Source: Microbacterium sp. lyk4-40-TSB-66 (lineage in GTDB: Bacteria; Actinomycetota; Actinomycetes; Actinomycetales; Microbacteriaceae). From it: 64,000 bases of DNA. Below the pieces are notes generated by a model that did no database searches, had not been told where the DNA came from, and saw only the letters and a list, made by a program, of their open reading frames with translations. The stretch is taken from the NCBI RefSeq assembly GCF_030209475.1, contig NZ_JARVRW010000008.1, positions 1 to 64,000 of the forward strand, written 5' to 3'. Shown piece after piece: positions 1 to 8,649 of the stretch. Within the stretch, counting starts at the first letter, position 1. Each line of letters begins with the position of its first letter. The translations under genes were made by a program, and so were the position numbers.

Positions 1-316
1 CCCCGTGAGGCTCGCGCTGGCGCCGTTCGCGGGTGAGCGCCGTGCCGGGGCACCCCGCGTGCACTGGGGCGGGCGGGGGACGCTCCGCAGCCCATTCGGC
101 GCCCCGTGAGGCTCGCGGCCGTGCCTACGACCGCCGCCGCAGCGGTCGAGCGCCGTGCTGGGGCGCTCCATGTGCACGGGGGCGGGCGGGGGACGCCCCG
201 CTGCACATTCGGCGCCCCCGTGAGGCTCGCGCTGGCGCCGTTCGCGGGTGAGCGCCGTGCCGGGGCACCCTATGTGCACAGGGGCGGGCGGGGGACGCCC
301 CGCTGCACATTCGACG
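1..316. repeat. three degenerate tandem repeats of about 100-114 bp
   Basis: Three consecutive units begin with CCCCGTGAGGCTCGCG at about 1, 102 and 216. Each runs through a GAGCGCCGTGC(C/T)GGGG block and a GGGCGGGCGGGGGACGC block and ends in CATTCGGCG or similar. The middle unit has an insertion of about 13 bp. Long open frames cross the repeat on both strands, but their composition is Arg/Ala/Gly/Pro-rich and they simply follow the repeat, so I do not call a gene. The first unit may be cut by the window edge. Confidence 0.75.
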
Positions 317-430
317 CCCCGGCCCACACCGCCCCGTCACGCCCCGGCCCACACCGCCCCGTCACGCCCCCGCCCGCACCGCCCCGTCACGCACGCGCCC
401 GCACCGCCCCGTCACGCACGCGCCCGCATC
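317..430. repeat. 25-bp tandem repeat, about 4 copies
   Basis: Directly after the 100-bp repeats, a unit made of CCCCGTCACG followed by a 15-bp block (CCCCGGCCCACACCG, drifting to CACGCGCCCGCACCG) is repeated head to tail until just before the stop codon of the Na+/H+ antiporter. There are no unique spacers between copies. It may act as a read-through barrier for the leftward antiporter transcript, but this is only a guess from position. Confidence 0.75.
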
Positions 431-444
431 GGGCCCGCGCCTCG

Positions 445-2193
445 CTACTCATCCTCGCCGTCGTCGATGCGCAGTTCCAGGCTCAGCTGGTCGGCGTCGA
501 GCTCGGCGAGGGCGTGACGAAGGGCGGCGGTGCTGTAGCGGCCGTCACGTCCCGCGTCGTGCAGGCGTCGGCGCATGGCCTCGATCGAGGCGAGGCGGAG
601 CTCGAGGAAGTCGCGGACGCGGGTCGAGGCGTCTTCGTCGGGCGGCTGGACGATCCGCGCGCCCGCGCGCTCGAGGAGCTCAGGGGGGAATGCCGCCCCG
701 TCGCGCCGCCGGAGCGTCCCCGCGCCGAGCGCGTCGCTGGCGGCCTCACGGAGCTCCGCGTCGAGGGCGCGCTGCTCCTCCCGCGTCGGTCCTTCTCCGC
801 CCGCGCCGGCGAGACCGACCGACCGCACGACGGCCGGCAGCGTCAGCCCCTGCAGCACGAGGCTGAACAGCGCCACCAGGAAGGCGACGAAGATGAGCAG
901 AGGTCGCTGGGGGGTGTCCGCCGGCAGGGTCTGCGCGGCCGCGAGGGTGACCACTCCGCGCATGCCCGCCCACACGATGACGGTGCCGTGGCGCGCGCCG
1001 AGCGGGGTGTCGCGGTAGTAGTCGAGGTCTGCCATCGTGCGGGCGATGCGGGTGCGCATCCACCCGATGCGCCGCTCCGTGCGCACCGGATCCGCGCCGC
1101 GGACACCGAACTGCTCAGGCGTCTCGCGGTAAGCCGCTTCGAACCTGTCGAGGCGATCCTGCGCGCCCTCGATGCGACCCTGATCCCGCTCGTGGCGGTG
1201 GCTGCGGCGCCCCTGCACCCAGATCAACCCGGCCACCCACAGGCCGCGCACGACGAGCACGATCCCGAGGGCGCTGAGCGCCAACCATGTGCCGTGCCAG
1301 AGGCCCTCGTGCTCGCGGAGGTTCGCACCCACGATGTCCTTCAGCTCGAGGCCGAAGACGAGGAACACGCCGCCCTCGAGCACGAGTTCGATGGTGCGCC
1401 AATTGAGACGGTCGCTGATGCGCTGCTCGGGGGTGAAGCGACGTGCGGCGCCTTGGCCGGTGACGATCCCCGCGACCACGGCGGCGACCAGGCCCGATCC
1501 GCCGAGGTGCTCGGTGGGCAGGTACGCGACGAAGGGGATCGTGAAGCTCAGCGCCGTGTTGGCTGCGGGATTCGCCAATCGCTCGCGCACGCGCAGGTTC
1601 ACCCACCCGATGACCGCGCCGAGGACGAGCGCGACCGCGACAGCCCACGCGAAGTCGGCCACGGCGTCACCGAACGCGAATCCGGATGCCACGGCGGCCA
1701 CCGCCGTGCGCAGCAGCACGAGCGCGGTGGCGTCGTTCAGCAGGCTCTCGCCCTCCAGCATCGTGACCACGCGCGGCGAGATCCCCAAGCGCTTGGCGAT
1801 GGAGGTGGCCACGGCATCCGTGGGGCTCAGGATCGCCCCCAGCGCGATCGCGAGTGCGAGGCCGAGACCGGGGATCACGGCCCAGAAGAACAGGCCCAGC
1901 AGCACGGAGCTGAGGACGACCAGCACGACCGAGAGGCCCGCGATGGGTGCGAAGTCGCGGCGGAACTCGATGGCCGGCAATTGCACGGCCGCGGAGTACA
2001 GCAACGGCGGCAGCACGCCGACGAGGATGATCTCGGGGTCGACGGCGACCGGCGGCACGAACGGCAGCAGGCTCACGCCCGCGCCCACGGCGAGCAGCAC
2101 GAGGGGCCCCGCGACGTTGAAGCGCGGCCCGATGACGGTGGCGAGGGCGACCACCACGACGCCGGCGAGGACGACGAGGAGGGGATCGATCAT
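445..2193 (-). CDS. Na+/H+ antiporter, CPA1/NhaP type
   Basis: A 582-residue membrane protein of the monovalent cation:proton antiporter-1 family, which exchanges cytoplasmic Na+ (or K+) for H+ to control pH and salt stress. About the first 420 residues form hydrophobic segments. They include the SPTDAVA motif (around 140) and the GESLLNDATALV motif (around 165), both typical of the CPA1 ion-binding core. The last ~180 residues are a charged cytoplasmic tail, longer than in the smallest NhaP proteins and likely regulatory. The ATG follows a TAGCCT box by 6 nt, which fits a leaderless transcript. It stands alone between two repeat tracts. Ion specificity cannot be read from sequence. Confidence 0.9.
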   Translation of the reverse strand: MIDPLLVVLAGVVVVALATVIGPRFNVAGPLVLLAVGAGVSLLPFVPPVAVDPEIILVGVLPPLLYSAAVQLPAIEFRRDFAPIAGLSVVLVVLSSVLLGLFFWAVIPGLGLALAIALGAILSPTDAVATSIAKRLGISPRVVTMLEGESLLNDATALVLLRTAVAAVASGFAFGDAVADFAWAVAVALVLGAVIGWVNLRVRERLANPAANTALSFTIPFVAYLPTEHLGGSGLVAAVVAGIVTGQGAARRFTPEQRISDRLNWRTIELVLEGGVFLVFGLELKDIVGANLREHEGLWHGTWLALSALGIVLVVRGLWVAGLIWVQGRRSHRHERDQGRIEGAQDRLDRFEAAYRETPEQFGVRGADPVRTERRIGWMRTRIARTMADLDYYRDTPLGARHGTVIVWAGMRGVVTLAAAQTLPADTPQRPLLIFVAFLVALFSLVLQGLTLPAVVRSVGLAGAGGEGPTREEQRALDAELREAASDALGAGTLRRRDGAAFPPELLERAGARIVQPPDEDASTRVRDFLELRLASIEAMRRRLHDAGRDGRYSTAALRHALAELDADQLSLELRIDDGEDE

Positions 2194-2205
2194 GCTCCGA
2201 GGCTA
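2194..2205 (-). promoter_or_regulatory. -10 box for leaderless antiporter mRNA
   Basis: On the minus strand TAGCCT lies 6 nt before the ATG at 2193. This spacing recurs at a dozen starts in the window and predicts transcription starting at or next to the A of the start codon. Confidence 0.55.
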
Positions 2206-2259
2206 GTCCGGCATCGCGGTCGCCCCGTGGGGTCTCGTCTCCGCGCCGTCCGAGCCTCC

Positions 2260-2415
2260 GCAGGATCGTGCCGACCGAGCCTGCCGCAGGATCACGTCGA
2301 CCGAGCCGGCTCCAGGATCGCGCCGACCGGGCCGGCCGCAGGATCGTCCCGACCGAGCCGGCTCCAGGATCGCGCCGACCGAGCCCGCCGCAGGATCGTC
2401 CCGACCGAGCCCGCC
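2260..2415. repeat. 26-bp tandem repeat, six copies
   Basis: Six head-to-tail units of 26 bp start at 2260, 2286, 2312, 2338, 2364 and 2390. The consensus is (G/C)CAGGATCG(T/C)(G/C)CCGACCGAGCC followed by G(G/C)C(T/C). Units alternate between a GCAGG and a CCAGG start. They fill the gap between the divergent-looking promoter of the antiporter and the 3' end of kynureninase. No spacers are present, so this is not a CRISPR. The function is unknown. Confidence 0.85.
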
Positions 2416-2467
2416 GCCGACCGGGCGACCGAGACCGCCGCCGCCCTCACGCGCACGGCGGAGCGGT

Positions 2468-3754
2468 TCAGCTCTCGGCGCGCACCGCGTCGGCGACCGC
2501 GCGCAGACCGGTGAGCGTCTCGGCGAAGCTCGTCGACAGCGGCGAAAGGCCGATGCGGAGGCCGTGCGGGTCGCGGTAGTCGGGGATGACGTCGCCCTGC
2601 CACAGGCGGGCGGTCACGGCCCGCATGGCGGGGTGCGAGAGCGTCACGTGGCCGCCGCGTTCGGCGGCGTCGCGCGGCGAGGCGAACGTCACGCCGAGGG
2701 GGCTCAGGATGCCGTCGGCCACCCGCACCGCGAACTCGGTCAGTGCCACGGACTTCGCCCGGACCGCGTCGATCCCGGCTTCCTCCAGCAGGTCGAGGGT
2801 GTCCTGCATCGCGATCATCGCCAGTACCGGCGGAGTGCCGGAGAGGAAGCGGCGCATCCCGTCGGCGGGGCGGTAGACCGGCCCCATCGAGAAGACGTCG
2901 GCGGCCCCCATCCAGCCCTGCACGGGCTGGGTCAGTGCGTGCTGGTGGCGCGCGGCGACGTAGGCGAAAGCGGGAGAGCCCGGGCCGCCGTTGAGGTACT
3001 TGTAGGTGCAGCCCACGGCCAGGTCGGCGCCCCACGCGTCGAGTTCGATCGGCACGGATCCGGCGGAGTGGCAGAGGTCCCACAGCACGAGCGCCCCGGC
3101 GTCGTGGGCGATGCGCGTCAGACCGGCGCCGTCGGCGAGGTACCCCGAGCGGTACGACACGTGGCTCAGCAGCACCACCGCGGTGCGATCGCCGACAGCG
3201 GCGCGGAGCAGGTCGGCATCCACCCCGCGGGAGGTGTCGACGTCGACCCACACCACGCGGGCGCCGCGCTCGGCCGCGATGCCCTCGACGAGGTAGCGGT
3301 CGGTGGGGAAGTCGTCGCGGCCCACGACGATCTCCACGCGCTGCGGGTCGAGGTTCATCTGCGCGTCGAGCGCCGCGCGCAGCAGCTTGTAGAGCAGGAC
3401 GGTCGTGGAGTCGCCGATGACGGTCTGGCCGGATGCCGCGCCGAGCGTGAGAGCTGCGATCCGGTCACCGATGGCGAAGGGGAGCTGCATCCACTGCTCG
3501 TCCCATCCGCGGATGAGGCGGCCGCCCCACTCCTCGGTGACGAAGCGGGCGAGGCGATCGGCCGTCGCACGAGGTGGGCGCCCGAGGGAGTTGCCGTCGA
3601 AGTAGACCAGCGCCGTCTCGGCGCCGACGAAGGCGGAGCGGTGGTGGGCGAGTGGGTCGTCGGCGTCGAGGGCCGACGCCTGCGCCTCGAAGGAGGCGCG
3701 CGGCACCTGCAGTGCGTCGACGGATCCGAAATCGGGGGTGGGGTCAGTCGACAC
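2468..3754 (-). CDS. kynU: kynureninase
   Basis: A PLP-dependent cytosolic enzyme that cleaves L-kynurenine (or 3-hydroxykynurenine) to anthranilate (or 3-hydroxyanthranilate) and alanine in tryptophan degradation. At 428 residues it has the usual length. The N-terminal FDGNSLGRPPRAT motif and the WDEQWMQLP region are kynureninase signatures. The PLP lysine lies in GCTYKYLNGGPG (around residue 240). It is the last gene of a leftward operon, overlapping the amidohydrolase gene by 11 bp. No tryptophan dioxygenase or standard kynurenine formamidase is visible nearby, so kynurenine must come from elsewhere or the amidohydrolase contributes. Confidence 0.93.
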   Translation of the reverse strand: MSTDPTPDFGSVDALQVPRASFEAQASALDADDPLAHHRSAFVGAETALVYFDGNSLGRPPRATADRLARFVTEEWGGRLIRGWDEQWMQLPFAIGDRIAALTLGAASGQTVIGDSTTVLLYKLLRAALDAQMNLDPQRVEIVVGRDDFPTDRYLVEGIAAERGARVVWVDVDTSRGVDADLLRAAVGDRTAVVLLSHVSYRSGYLADGAGLTRIAHDAGALVLWDLCHSAGSVPIELDAWGADLAVGCTYKYLNGGPGSPAFAYVAARHQHALTQPVQGWMGAADVFSMGPVYRPADGMRRFLSGTPPVLAMIAMQDTLDLLEEAGIDAVRAKSVALTEFAVRVADGILSPLGVTFASPRDAAERGGHVTLSHPAMRAVTARLWQGDVIPDYRDPHGLRIGLSPLSTSFAETLTGLRAVADAVRAES

Positions 3755-4682
3755 GCGTCAACTCCTCGGTGCTGGCGACGGTGCCGCGGCTGAGCCAGGT
3801 CGGCAGGTCGTCGGGATCGGTGGGCGAAGGCCCCGGCACGAAGGTCGAAACCGCGCTCGTCGTCTCGACGTGCGGCCAGGGGTCGGTCAGTGCGGCCACG
3901 AGCGCGTCGCCGCGCACGCCGGCGTCGTGCAGTCCCAGGAGTTCGCGGCGGTTAAGCCCGACCGGGAGGGCGCCGTTGCCGAGATCGGTTCCGTAGAGCA
4001 CCCGCCCACCGCGCACGGCGAAGGCGCGCAGATTCGCCATCGCCTGGTCGCGGGCGGCTCCGCGGTGGATGTCGAGCGTCGAGATCCACGCCTGGCCCGC
4101 CGCGACCGCGCGCGAGAGCGTGCGCCGGGAGAGAGGTGCGTCGAAGGGCGTGTGCGCCAGTGCGGCGACGCCCGCCTCGATCGCGCGCTCCACCTGCCCT
4201 GTGCCCTGGGCATGGGCGACGACCGGCAGCCCCCGTTCTCCGGCGGCCGCGACGATCGCCGCGAGCACCTCGTCGGACACCACGGGTCCGGCGTCGGCGT
4301 GCAGCGCGACTTTGATGACCGAGGCCCCGGCATCCGCCTGCGCGTCGACGGCGGTTCGCGCGCCCCCCGTGACCCCCGGATGCCGCGACGCATCGGTGAC
4401 GAGGCGCACGGTGGCCTCCGGGGCCCACGACCGCCCCTGCGGGTACCCACCGGGTGCGGTCAGGAACGCCCCCGCGTACGAGACGCGGGGGAGTCCCTGC
4501 GCGCGCCGGGCGAGGCTGACGGGATCGCCACCCAGATCGACCACCGCCGCGATGCCGCGCGCGGCCAGCGTGGAGGGGTCGACCAGGTGCAGATGCACGT
4601 GGTGGTCGACGAACGCCGGCAGCGCTGTGCCGTGTTCGGCGGTGAGTGCGCGCCGGACGGGCCAGGCGGCGGAGAGGGTCAC
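3744..4682 (-). CDS. amidohydrolase-superfamily hydrolase
   Basis: A 312-residue protein of the metal-dependent amidohydrolase (TIM-barrel) superfamily. The metal-binding set is visible: HHVHLHL near residue 28, the IKVALH lysine near 135, VVAHAQG near 170, LAHTPF near 190 and the YGTDLG aspartate near 245. Substrate is unknown. The GTG start is set by the 10-bp gap to the upstream mycoredoxin gene, and its end overlaps kynU by 11 bp, so the three are probably co-transcribed. Co-transcription with kynureninase suggests a role in kynurenine or a related N-acyl/lactam metabolite, but that is inference. Confidence 0.8.
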   Translation of the reverse strand: MTLSAAWPVRRALTAEHGTALPAFVDHHVHLHLVDPSTLAARGIAAVVDLGGDPVSLARRAQGLPRVSYAGAFLTAPGGYPQGRSWAPEATVRLVTDASRHPGVTGGARTAVDAQADAGASVIKVALHADAGPVVSDEVLAAIVAAAGERGLPVVAHAQGTGQVERAIEAGVAALAHTPFDAPLSRRTLSRAVAAGQAWISTLDIHRGAARDQAMANLRAFAVRGGRVLYGTDLGNGALPVGLNRRELLGLHDAGVRGDALVAALTDPWPHVETTSAVSTFVPGPSPTDPDDLPTWLSRGTVASTEELTRVD

Positions 4683-4692
4683 GCCGACCCGA

Positions 4693-4950
4693 TCAGATCA
4701 GCGACAGCTCGCGGAGCTTGGCCTCGACGTCGGCGTTCGAGGGCTCGACGTGGTGGCTGGAGTCGGGGTAGACGACCACGGGGATGCTGGTGCGACCCGA
4801 GATCTCCTTCGCGACGTCGGCCGCGGCGGGATCGGCGACCAGGTCGACGTACTCGTAGTCGATACCCAGCTCGTCGAGCTGCTTCTTCGTGCGGATGCAA
4901 TCGCGGCACCAGTCGGCGCCGAACATACGGATGGATGCGTCGGAGGACAT
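4693..4950 (-). CDS. mycoredoxin (glutaredoxin-like thiol reductase)
   Basis: An 85-residue cytosolic redox protein with the active-site motif WCRDC near residue 14 and the cis-proline segment TSIPVVV near 55, both thioredoxin-fold hallmarks. In actinobacteria this family uses mycothiol to reduce mycothiolated proteins. The ATG follows a TACGCT box by 6 nt, so the mRNA is probably leaderless. It is the first gene of the mycoredoxin-amidohydrolase-kynU operon. Whether it serves those enzymes or is only co-transcribed is not clear. Family assignment is firm; the exact partner is inferred. Confidence 0.87.
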   Translation of the reverse strand: MSSDASIRMFGADWCRDCIRTKKQLDELGIDYEYVDLVADPAAADVAKEISGRTSIPVVVYPDSSHHVEPSNADVEAKLRELSLI

Positions 4951-4962
4951 GACTCCAGCGTA
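4951..4962 (-). promoter_or_regulatory. -10 box for mycoredoxin operon
   Basis: The minus-strand TACGCT sits 6 nt upstream of the ATG at 4950 and predicts a leaderless transcript covering mycoredoxin, amidohydrolase and kynU. Confidence 0.55.
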
Positions 4963-5113
4963 CGCCGGTGCGCCGACACCGGTCGCGGTCGAGGCCCGGC
5001 GGCGGGGCGCTGCGACAGCGCTCGCGGGCGTGTACCCACCCGGTCGGACCCCGTGGAACGTAATCGCAGGGCGTACGGGCGGAGGATCGCCCGACCCCGC
5101 CGCGAGGGAAGCG

Positions 5114-6241
5114 TCAGGCGGTGACTTCGTCTTCGAGGGGCTCGATGGCGCGCGCGGCCTTGCCGATGCGGCTCTTCTTGGGCGCGTACACGACGAGGGC
5201 GTGGAAGACGAAACGCACGACGAAGGCGGCGATGAGGGTGAGTCCCGCGGCGACGACGCTCTGGATGTGCGCCTGACTCACGAGCACCCAGATCACCGGG
5301 ATGCGCACGATCGCCTCGACGCCGTTGAAGGTGAACGACTTGATGAAGCGGTGGCGCATGAGGCCGGACTCGGCGCGCATGTCGGCGAAGACCAGGTATT
5401 CGAGCGCCAGGAAGTTGGCGACGATCGTGACGACGCTCGCGATCACCGCGGCGATGATGTACTGCACGCCGACGGTCTGCAGCCCCCACATGATCGCCAG
5501 GTTGGCGACGGCACCGAGCCCACCGACGAGCGCGAAGGCCGACATGCGGCCGAACCGCAGCATCGTCAGCTGCAGCAGGAACCGCATGCCCTGGCTGAAC
5601 GACGCCTTCGACTCGCCCGCGAAGCGCGGTGCGAACGAGAACGGCACCTCGGCGATGCGCATCTGCTTGCGCGCGAGGATCTCGAGCAGGATCTTGAATC
5701 CCCGCGGCTGCAGCGTCTCGACCTCGAGGGCGCTGCGGTCGACGAGGAAGAAGCCGGTCATCGGGTCGGAGCAGTTGTGGAGCTTCTTCGGGAACATCGA
5801 CTTGGTGAGGAGGGTCGATGCGCGAGACACCATGGTGCGCACCGCGTTGGCGAGGCCGTCGGAGGTGCCGCCGGCGACGTAGCGGGATGCCACGACCACG
5901 TCGACGTCGCCCAGCTCGGCGCGCGCGAGCAGGTCGGCGATGACCTCGGGCGGGTGCTGAAGGTCGCCGTCCATGACGACGCATCGATCGGATGCCGCAG
6001 CCTTGATGCCCTCGACTACGGCACCGCCGAGACCGCCCACGGGATCGTCGCGGTGGATCAGGCGCACGGGGATGCGTGCGCCCGCCGCGACCGCCCGGAT
6101 GATGTCAGGGGTGTCGTCGGTGGAGTCGTCGACGAAGATCACTTCGACCGCGCGGTCCGCCAGGGCATCCGTCGTGCGGCGCACGAGTTCGGCGACGTTC
6201 GGACCCTCGTTGAAGGTCGGAACGATGACGGAAAGATCCAT
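5114..6241 (-). CDS. polyprenol-phosphate glycosyltransferase (GT2) fused to a GtrA membrane domain
   Basis: A 375-residue protein. Residues 1-230 are a family-2 glycosyltransferase of the dolichol-phosphate-mannose synthase type: SVIVPTFNE at the N-terminus, FVDDSTDD for nucleotide binding and MDGDLQHPPE with the metal-binding DxD. Residues ~240-360 form four hydrophobic segments of the GtrA type, which are thought to help flip or deliver lipid-linked sugars. It likely loads a sugar (mannose or glucose) onto polyprenyl phosphate for cell-wall or protein glycosylation. It lies next to a same-strand polysaccharide deacetylase, suggesting a cell-surface carbohydrate theme. The sugar cannot be determined. 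Confidence 0.88.
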   Translation of the reverse strand: MDLSVIVPTFNEGPNVAELVRRTTDALADRAVEVIFVDDSTDDTPDIIRAVAAGARIPVRLIHRDDPVGGLGGAVVEGIKAAASDRCVVMDGDLQHPPEVIADLLARAELGDVDVVVASRYVAGGTSDGLANAVRTMVSRASTLLTKSMFPKKLHNCSDPMTGFFLVDRSALEVETLQPRGFKILLEILARKQMRIAEVPFSFAPRFAGESKASFSQGMRFLLQLTMLRFGRMSAFALVGGLGAVANLAIMWGLQTVGVQYIIAAVIASVVTIVANFLALEYLVFADMRAESGLMRHRFIKSFTFNGVEAIVRIPVIWVLVSQAHIQSVVAAGLTLIAAFVVRFVFHALVVYAPKKSRIGKAARAIEPLEDEVTA

Positions 6242-6397
6242 GGGTACTCGCGTTTTCGTGATGAGTCAGGGGATGCACAGCGTAGTGAGACCGACGCGTG
6301 CCTCCACAGGATTGTGGCGGACGTTCCTGTGAGCTAGCGGTTGCCCACCCCAGCATCGGATGCGCAACGGAAGCGCGGGATGTCGATGGGGGCGGGA

Positions 6398-7549
6398 TCA
6401 ACCGATCTTGGCCTGGAGGTCTTCGACGGTCATGCCGTAGTCGATACGGACGACGGGCAGCGCCAGCTTATCGGTCCCGATGCGCACGTACCCGGGTTCG
6501 ATCCCGCGGCCGAGGTCGAAGCCCGCTCGGCGCACTCCCTCTTTGGTCGTGTCGTTGTAGTGGCCGAAGGGATACGCGACGACCTCTTTGACTCCCAGGA
6601 TCTGGGCCGAGGTCTCGAGGTCGGCCGCGATCGTGTCGGCGTCGTCGTTGACCATGCGGCCCTTGCCGTTGGCGCCGGCGCGGTGCATGTCGTGCGTGTG
6701 CGATCGCTGCATCACGAAGCGGTTCGGGGTGGGTTCGGTGCGCGCGGAGGTGATGACGAACGACGTGGTCAGCAGGTGGCGCGCGTCGACGATCGGTGCG
6801 GCCATCTCGAGCCAGGTGCTGTCGGCGTCGTCGTCGGTGATGACGACGGAGCGCTTCGGCAGGTAGAGGGCGCCGTCGATGAAGGCGCTGACCTCGTCCC
6901 AGGTGGGCAGATAGAACGCGCCGTTCTGGATGTGGGCCATCTGCGCGTCGAAGTCGCCGATGTAGGCGTAGTTGCCGCGGAGCCAGTTGTCCTCGCCCTC
7001 GGGGTTCCGCGTGAACTGGTGGTACATGAGGATCGGCAGCTCGGTGCCCTCGGCGCTGTTGGCCTCGGGCGTCGTCCAGGCCGCGTAAAGGGTGCGCTCG
7101 CGGTCGGTGCAGGCGACGAGGTCGGCGCCGTTCACCCGCTCGGCGGCGTTGAGCGACGTCGCGTCCGCAGCCGTGGGATACCACCCGGCGAAGACGCGCC
7201 CGTCGGCGCGCGGGATCGGGAGCTCGTCGTAGCGGACGTCTTCGGACTGCAGTTGCGGATCGAGGGCGATTCCGTCGCCGCTGAACGAGACCGCGCACGA
7301 CTTCGGGTCGGTCGAGCCCGCCAGGAGCTGCTGGGCGGCGCTCAGCGGAGGGGGCGTCGGAGTCGGGGTCGACGTCGGTTCGCTCGAGGGCACCGTTTCG
7401 GCGACGGGCGCGGTGGCCGGCCCGCGCGTCAGCGCGAACACGGTGACACCGCCGGCGATCAGGGCGACGGCGGCGGTGGCGACGAGGGTGCGGCGCAGGC
7501 GCACGCGTCGAGAGGTGCGGCGACGGTGCTCGGCTCGGGTGACGGTCAT
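6398..7549 (-). CDS. secreted polysaccharide deacetylase (NodB-like)
   Basis: A 383-residue exported protein. A basic N-terminus precedes one hydrophobic segment (residues ~22-42, signal peptide or anchor), then a Ser/Thr/Pro linker (~50-75). A middle part is followed by the catalytic domain, which begins at ELPILMYHQF (~185). VVITDDDADS is the metal/catalytic aspartate strand in place of the usual FDDG, and QRSHTHDMH supplies the zinc histidines. The family removes acetyl groups from cell-wall or capsule glycans. The middle domain (~85-180), with LPIPRADGRVFAGWYPT, resembles an extracellular binding repeat. Together with the upstream glycosyltransferase it suggests surface glycan modification. 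Confidence 0.82.
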   Translation of the reverse strand: MTVTRAEHRRRTSRRVRLRRTLVATAAVALIAGGVTVFALTRGPATAPVAETVPSSEPTSTPTPTPPPLSAAQQLLAGSTDPKSCAVSFSGDGIALDPQLQSEDVRYDELPIPRADGRVFAGWYPTAADATSLNAAERVNGADLVACTDRERTLYAAWTTPEANSAEGTELPILMYHQFTRNPEGEDNWLRGNYAYIGDFDAQMAHIQNGAFYLPTWDEVSAFIDGALYLPKRSVVITDDDADSTWLEMAAPIVDARHLLTTSFVITSARTEPTPNRFVMQRSHTHDMHRAGANGKGRMVNDDADTIAADLETSAQILGVKEVVAYPFGHYNDTTKEGVRRAGFDLGRGIEPGYVRIGTDKLALPVVRIDYGMTVEDLQAKIG

Positions 7550-7640
7550 GATGCCTCGGGTCGGCGGTCAGGTCGCCGCGATCATATCGGGACCGCGAAC
7601 GCCGTCCGGGGACACTCCGCGACACGCCGAGGCGACAGGG

Positions 7641-7652
7641 CAGGATGAAGGG
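7641..7652 (+). promoter_or_regulatory. -10-like box for the oxidoreductase
   Basis: CAGGAT lies 6 nt before the ATG at 7653. It is a weaker match to TANNNT than other starts here but has the same spacing. It is the reason to prefer this ATG over longer in-frame starts. Confidence 0.4.
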
Positions 7653-8609
7653 ATGATCCGTATCGGCATCGTCGGCACCAGCTCCATCTCCGAGCGCTTC
7701 GCGGAAGCGGTCGCCATCGTCGAGGGGATCGGGGTGTCGCGCATCGCCTCGCGCGACGCGGAACGGGCGCGGTCGTTCGCCGATCGCGTGGGAGCGCCCG
7801 GGGTCGCCGTCGGGCTCGACGATCTGCTCGCCGCGCCCGACGTCGACGCCGTCTACCTGGCCAGCCCGAACGCCGTGCACGCCGCACAGATCGCGTCGGC
7901 GGTGGATGCCGGCATCCCGGTGCTCGTGGAGAAGCCCGCGGTGCTGACCGCGGGGGAGTGGGATGCGGCTGTGGCGCACGCACGCCGTCGCGGTGTCGTG
8001 CTGCTGGAGGCCATGCGCACGGCGTACGACCCGGGTCTGGCCGCCGTTCAGGCGGCTCTGCCCGACCTCGGAACCGTCCGGCGCGTCTCGCTGCGCTACG
8101 AGAAGCGATCGGCGCGCTACGACGAGGTGCTCGCCGGTCGGCAGACGAACATCTTCGACCCCGAATTGGGCGGGAGCGCGCTCCGCGATCTGGGCGTGTA
8201 TCCGCTGCACGCCCTCGTGCGTCTCTTCGGTGAGCCTCGAGCCGTGCAGGGCGTCCGGGTCGGGATCGCGTCGGGGACGGACGGGGTGGGCAGTGCCCTC
8301 GCCGCCTACGACGGCTTCGTCGCCGACGTGGCGTGGTCGAAGATCACTGATACGAGCCTCCAGAGCGAGATCCAGGGGGAGGACGCGTCGTTGCTCATCG
8401 ATGCGATCGACGCGCCGCGACGGCTCGTCCTCACTCCGCGCGGCGGCGTTCCGAGCGTGATCACGGTGCCGGCCGACGACAACCCGATGGTCGGGGAGGT
8501 GCGGCGCTTCGCCGACGCCGTCGCGGGAGCCGACATCGCGGACGATCAAGAGTGCACCGCGACCACGCTGCGACTGGTCGACGGTCTGCTCGCGCGGCCC
8601 CTCGTCTGA
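7653..8609 (+). CDS. Gfo/Idh/MocA-family oxidoreductase
   Basis: A 318-residue cytosolic NAD(P)-dependent dehydrogenase. The Rossmann start MIRIGIVGTSSIS is at the N-terminus, and the family motif VEKPAV is near residue 90 followed by the typical MRTAYDPG helix. The C-terminal alpha/beta domain runs from about 125, with DLGVYPLHALV near 178. Family members oxidise or reduce sugars, inositols or bile pigments, and the substrate here is not evident. The frame is open for 80 codons upstream, but the protein homology begins at this ATG. It is followed by the chromate transporter gene after a 40-bp gap. Confidence 0.85.
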   Translation: MIRIGIVGTSSISERFAEAVAIVEGIGVSRIASRDAERARSFADRVGAPGVAVGLDDLLAAPDVDAVYLASPNAVHAAQIASAVDAGIPVLVEKPAVLTAGEWDAAVAHARRRGVVLLEAMRTAYDPGLAAVQAALPDLGTVRRVSLRYEKRSARYDEVLAGRQTNIFDPELGGSALRDLGVYPLHALVRLFGEPRAVQGVRVGIASGTDGVGSALAAYDGFVADVAWSKITDTSLQSEIQGEDASLLIDAIDAPRRLVLTPRGGVPSVITVPADDNPMVGEVRRFADAVAGADIADDQECTATTLRLVDGLLARPLV

Positions 8610-8649
8610 GGTTCACCCGTTGTTTCCCCCGCGGAGGGAGGATGCCCGG

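Noticed and set aside
317..430. Possible CRISPR array (regular 25-bp repeats)
   Set aside because: Units are directly adjacent with no unique spacers, and no cas gene is present. The same applies to 2,260-2,415 and 57,223-57,298.
1..2514. Long Arg/Ala/Gly-rich open frame on the plus strand crossing the repeats and the antiporter gene
   Set aside because: It lies antisense to a well-supported antiporter gene, has the composition of GC-rich noncoding frames and follows the repeats.
2292..3251. Open frame of 319 codons antisense-shifted within kynU
   Set aside because: Out-of-frame shadow of kynU rich in Arg; kynU has full family motifs.
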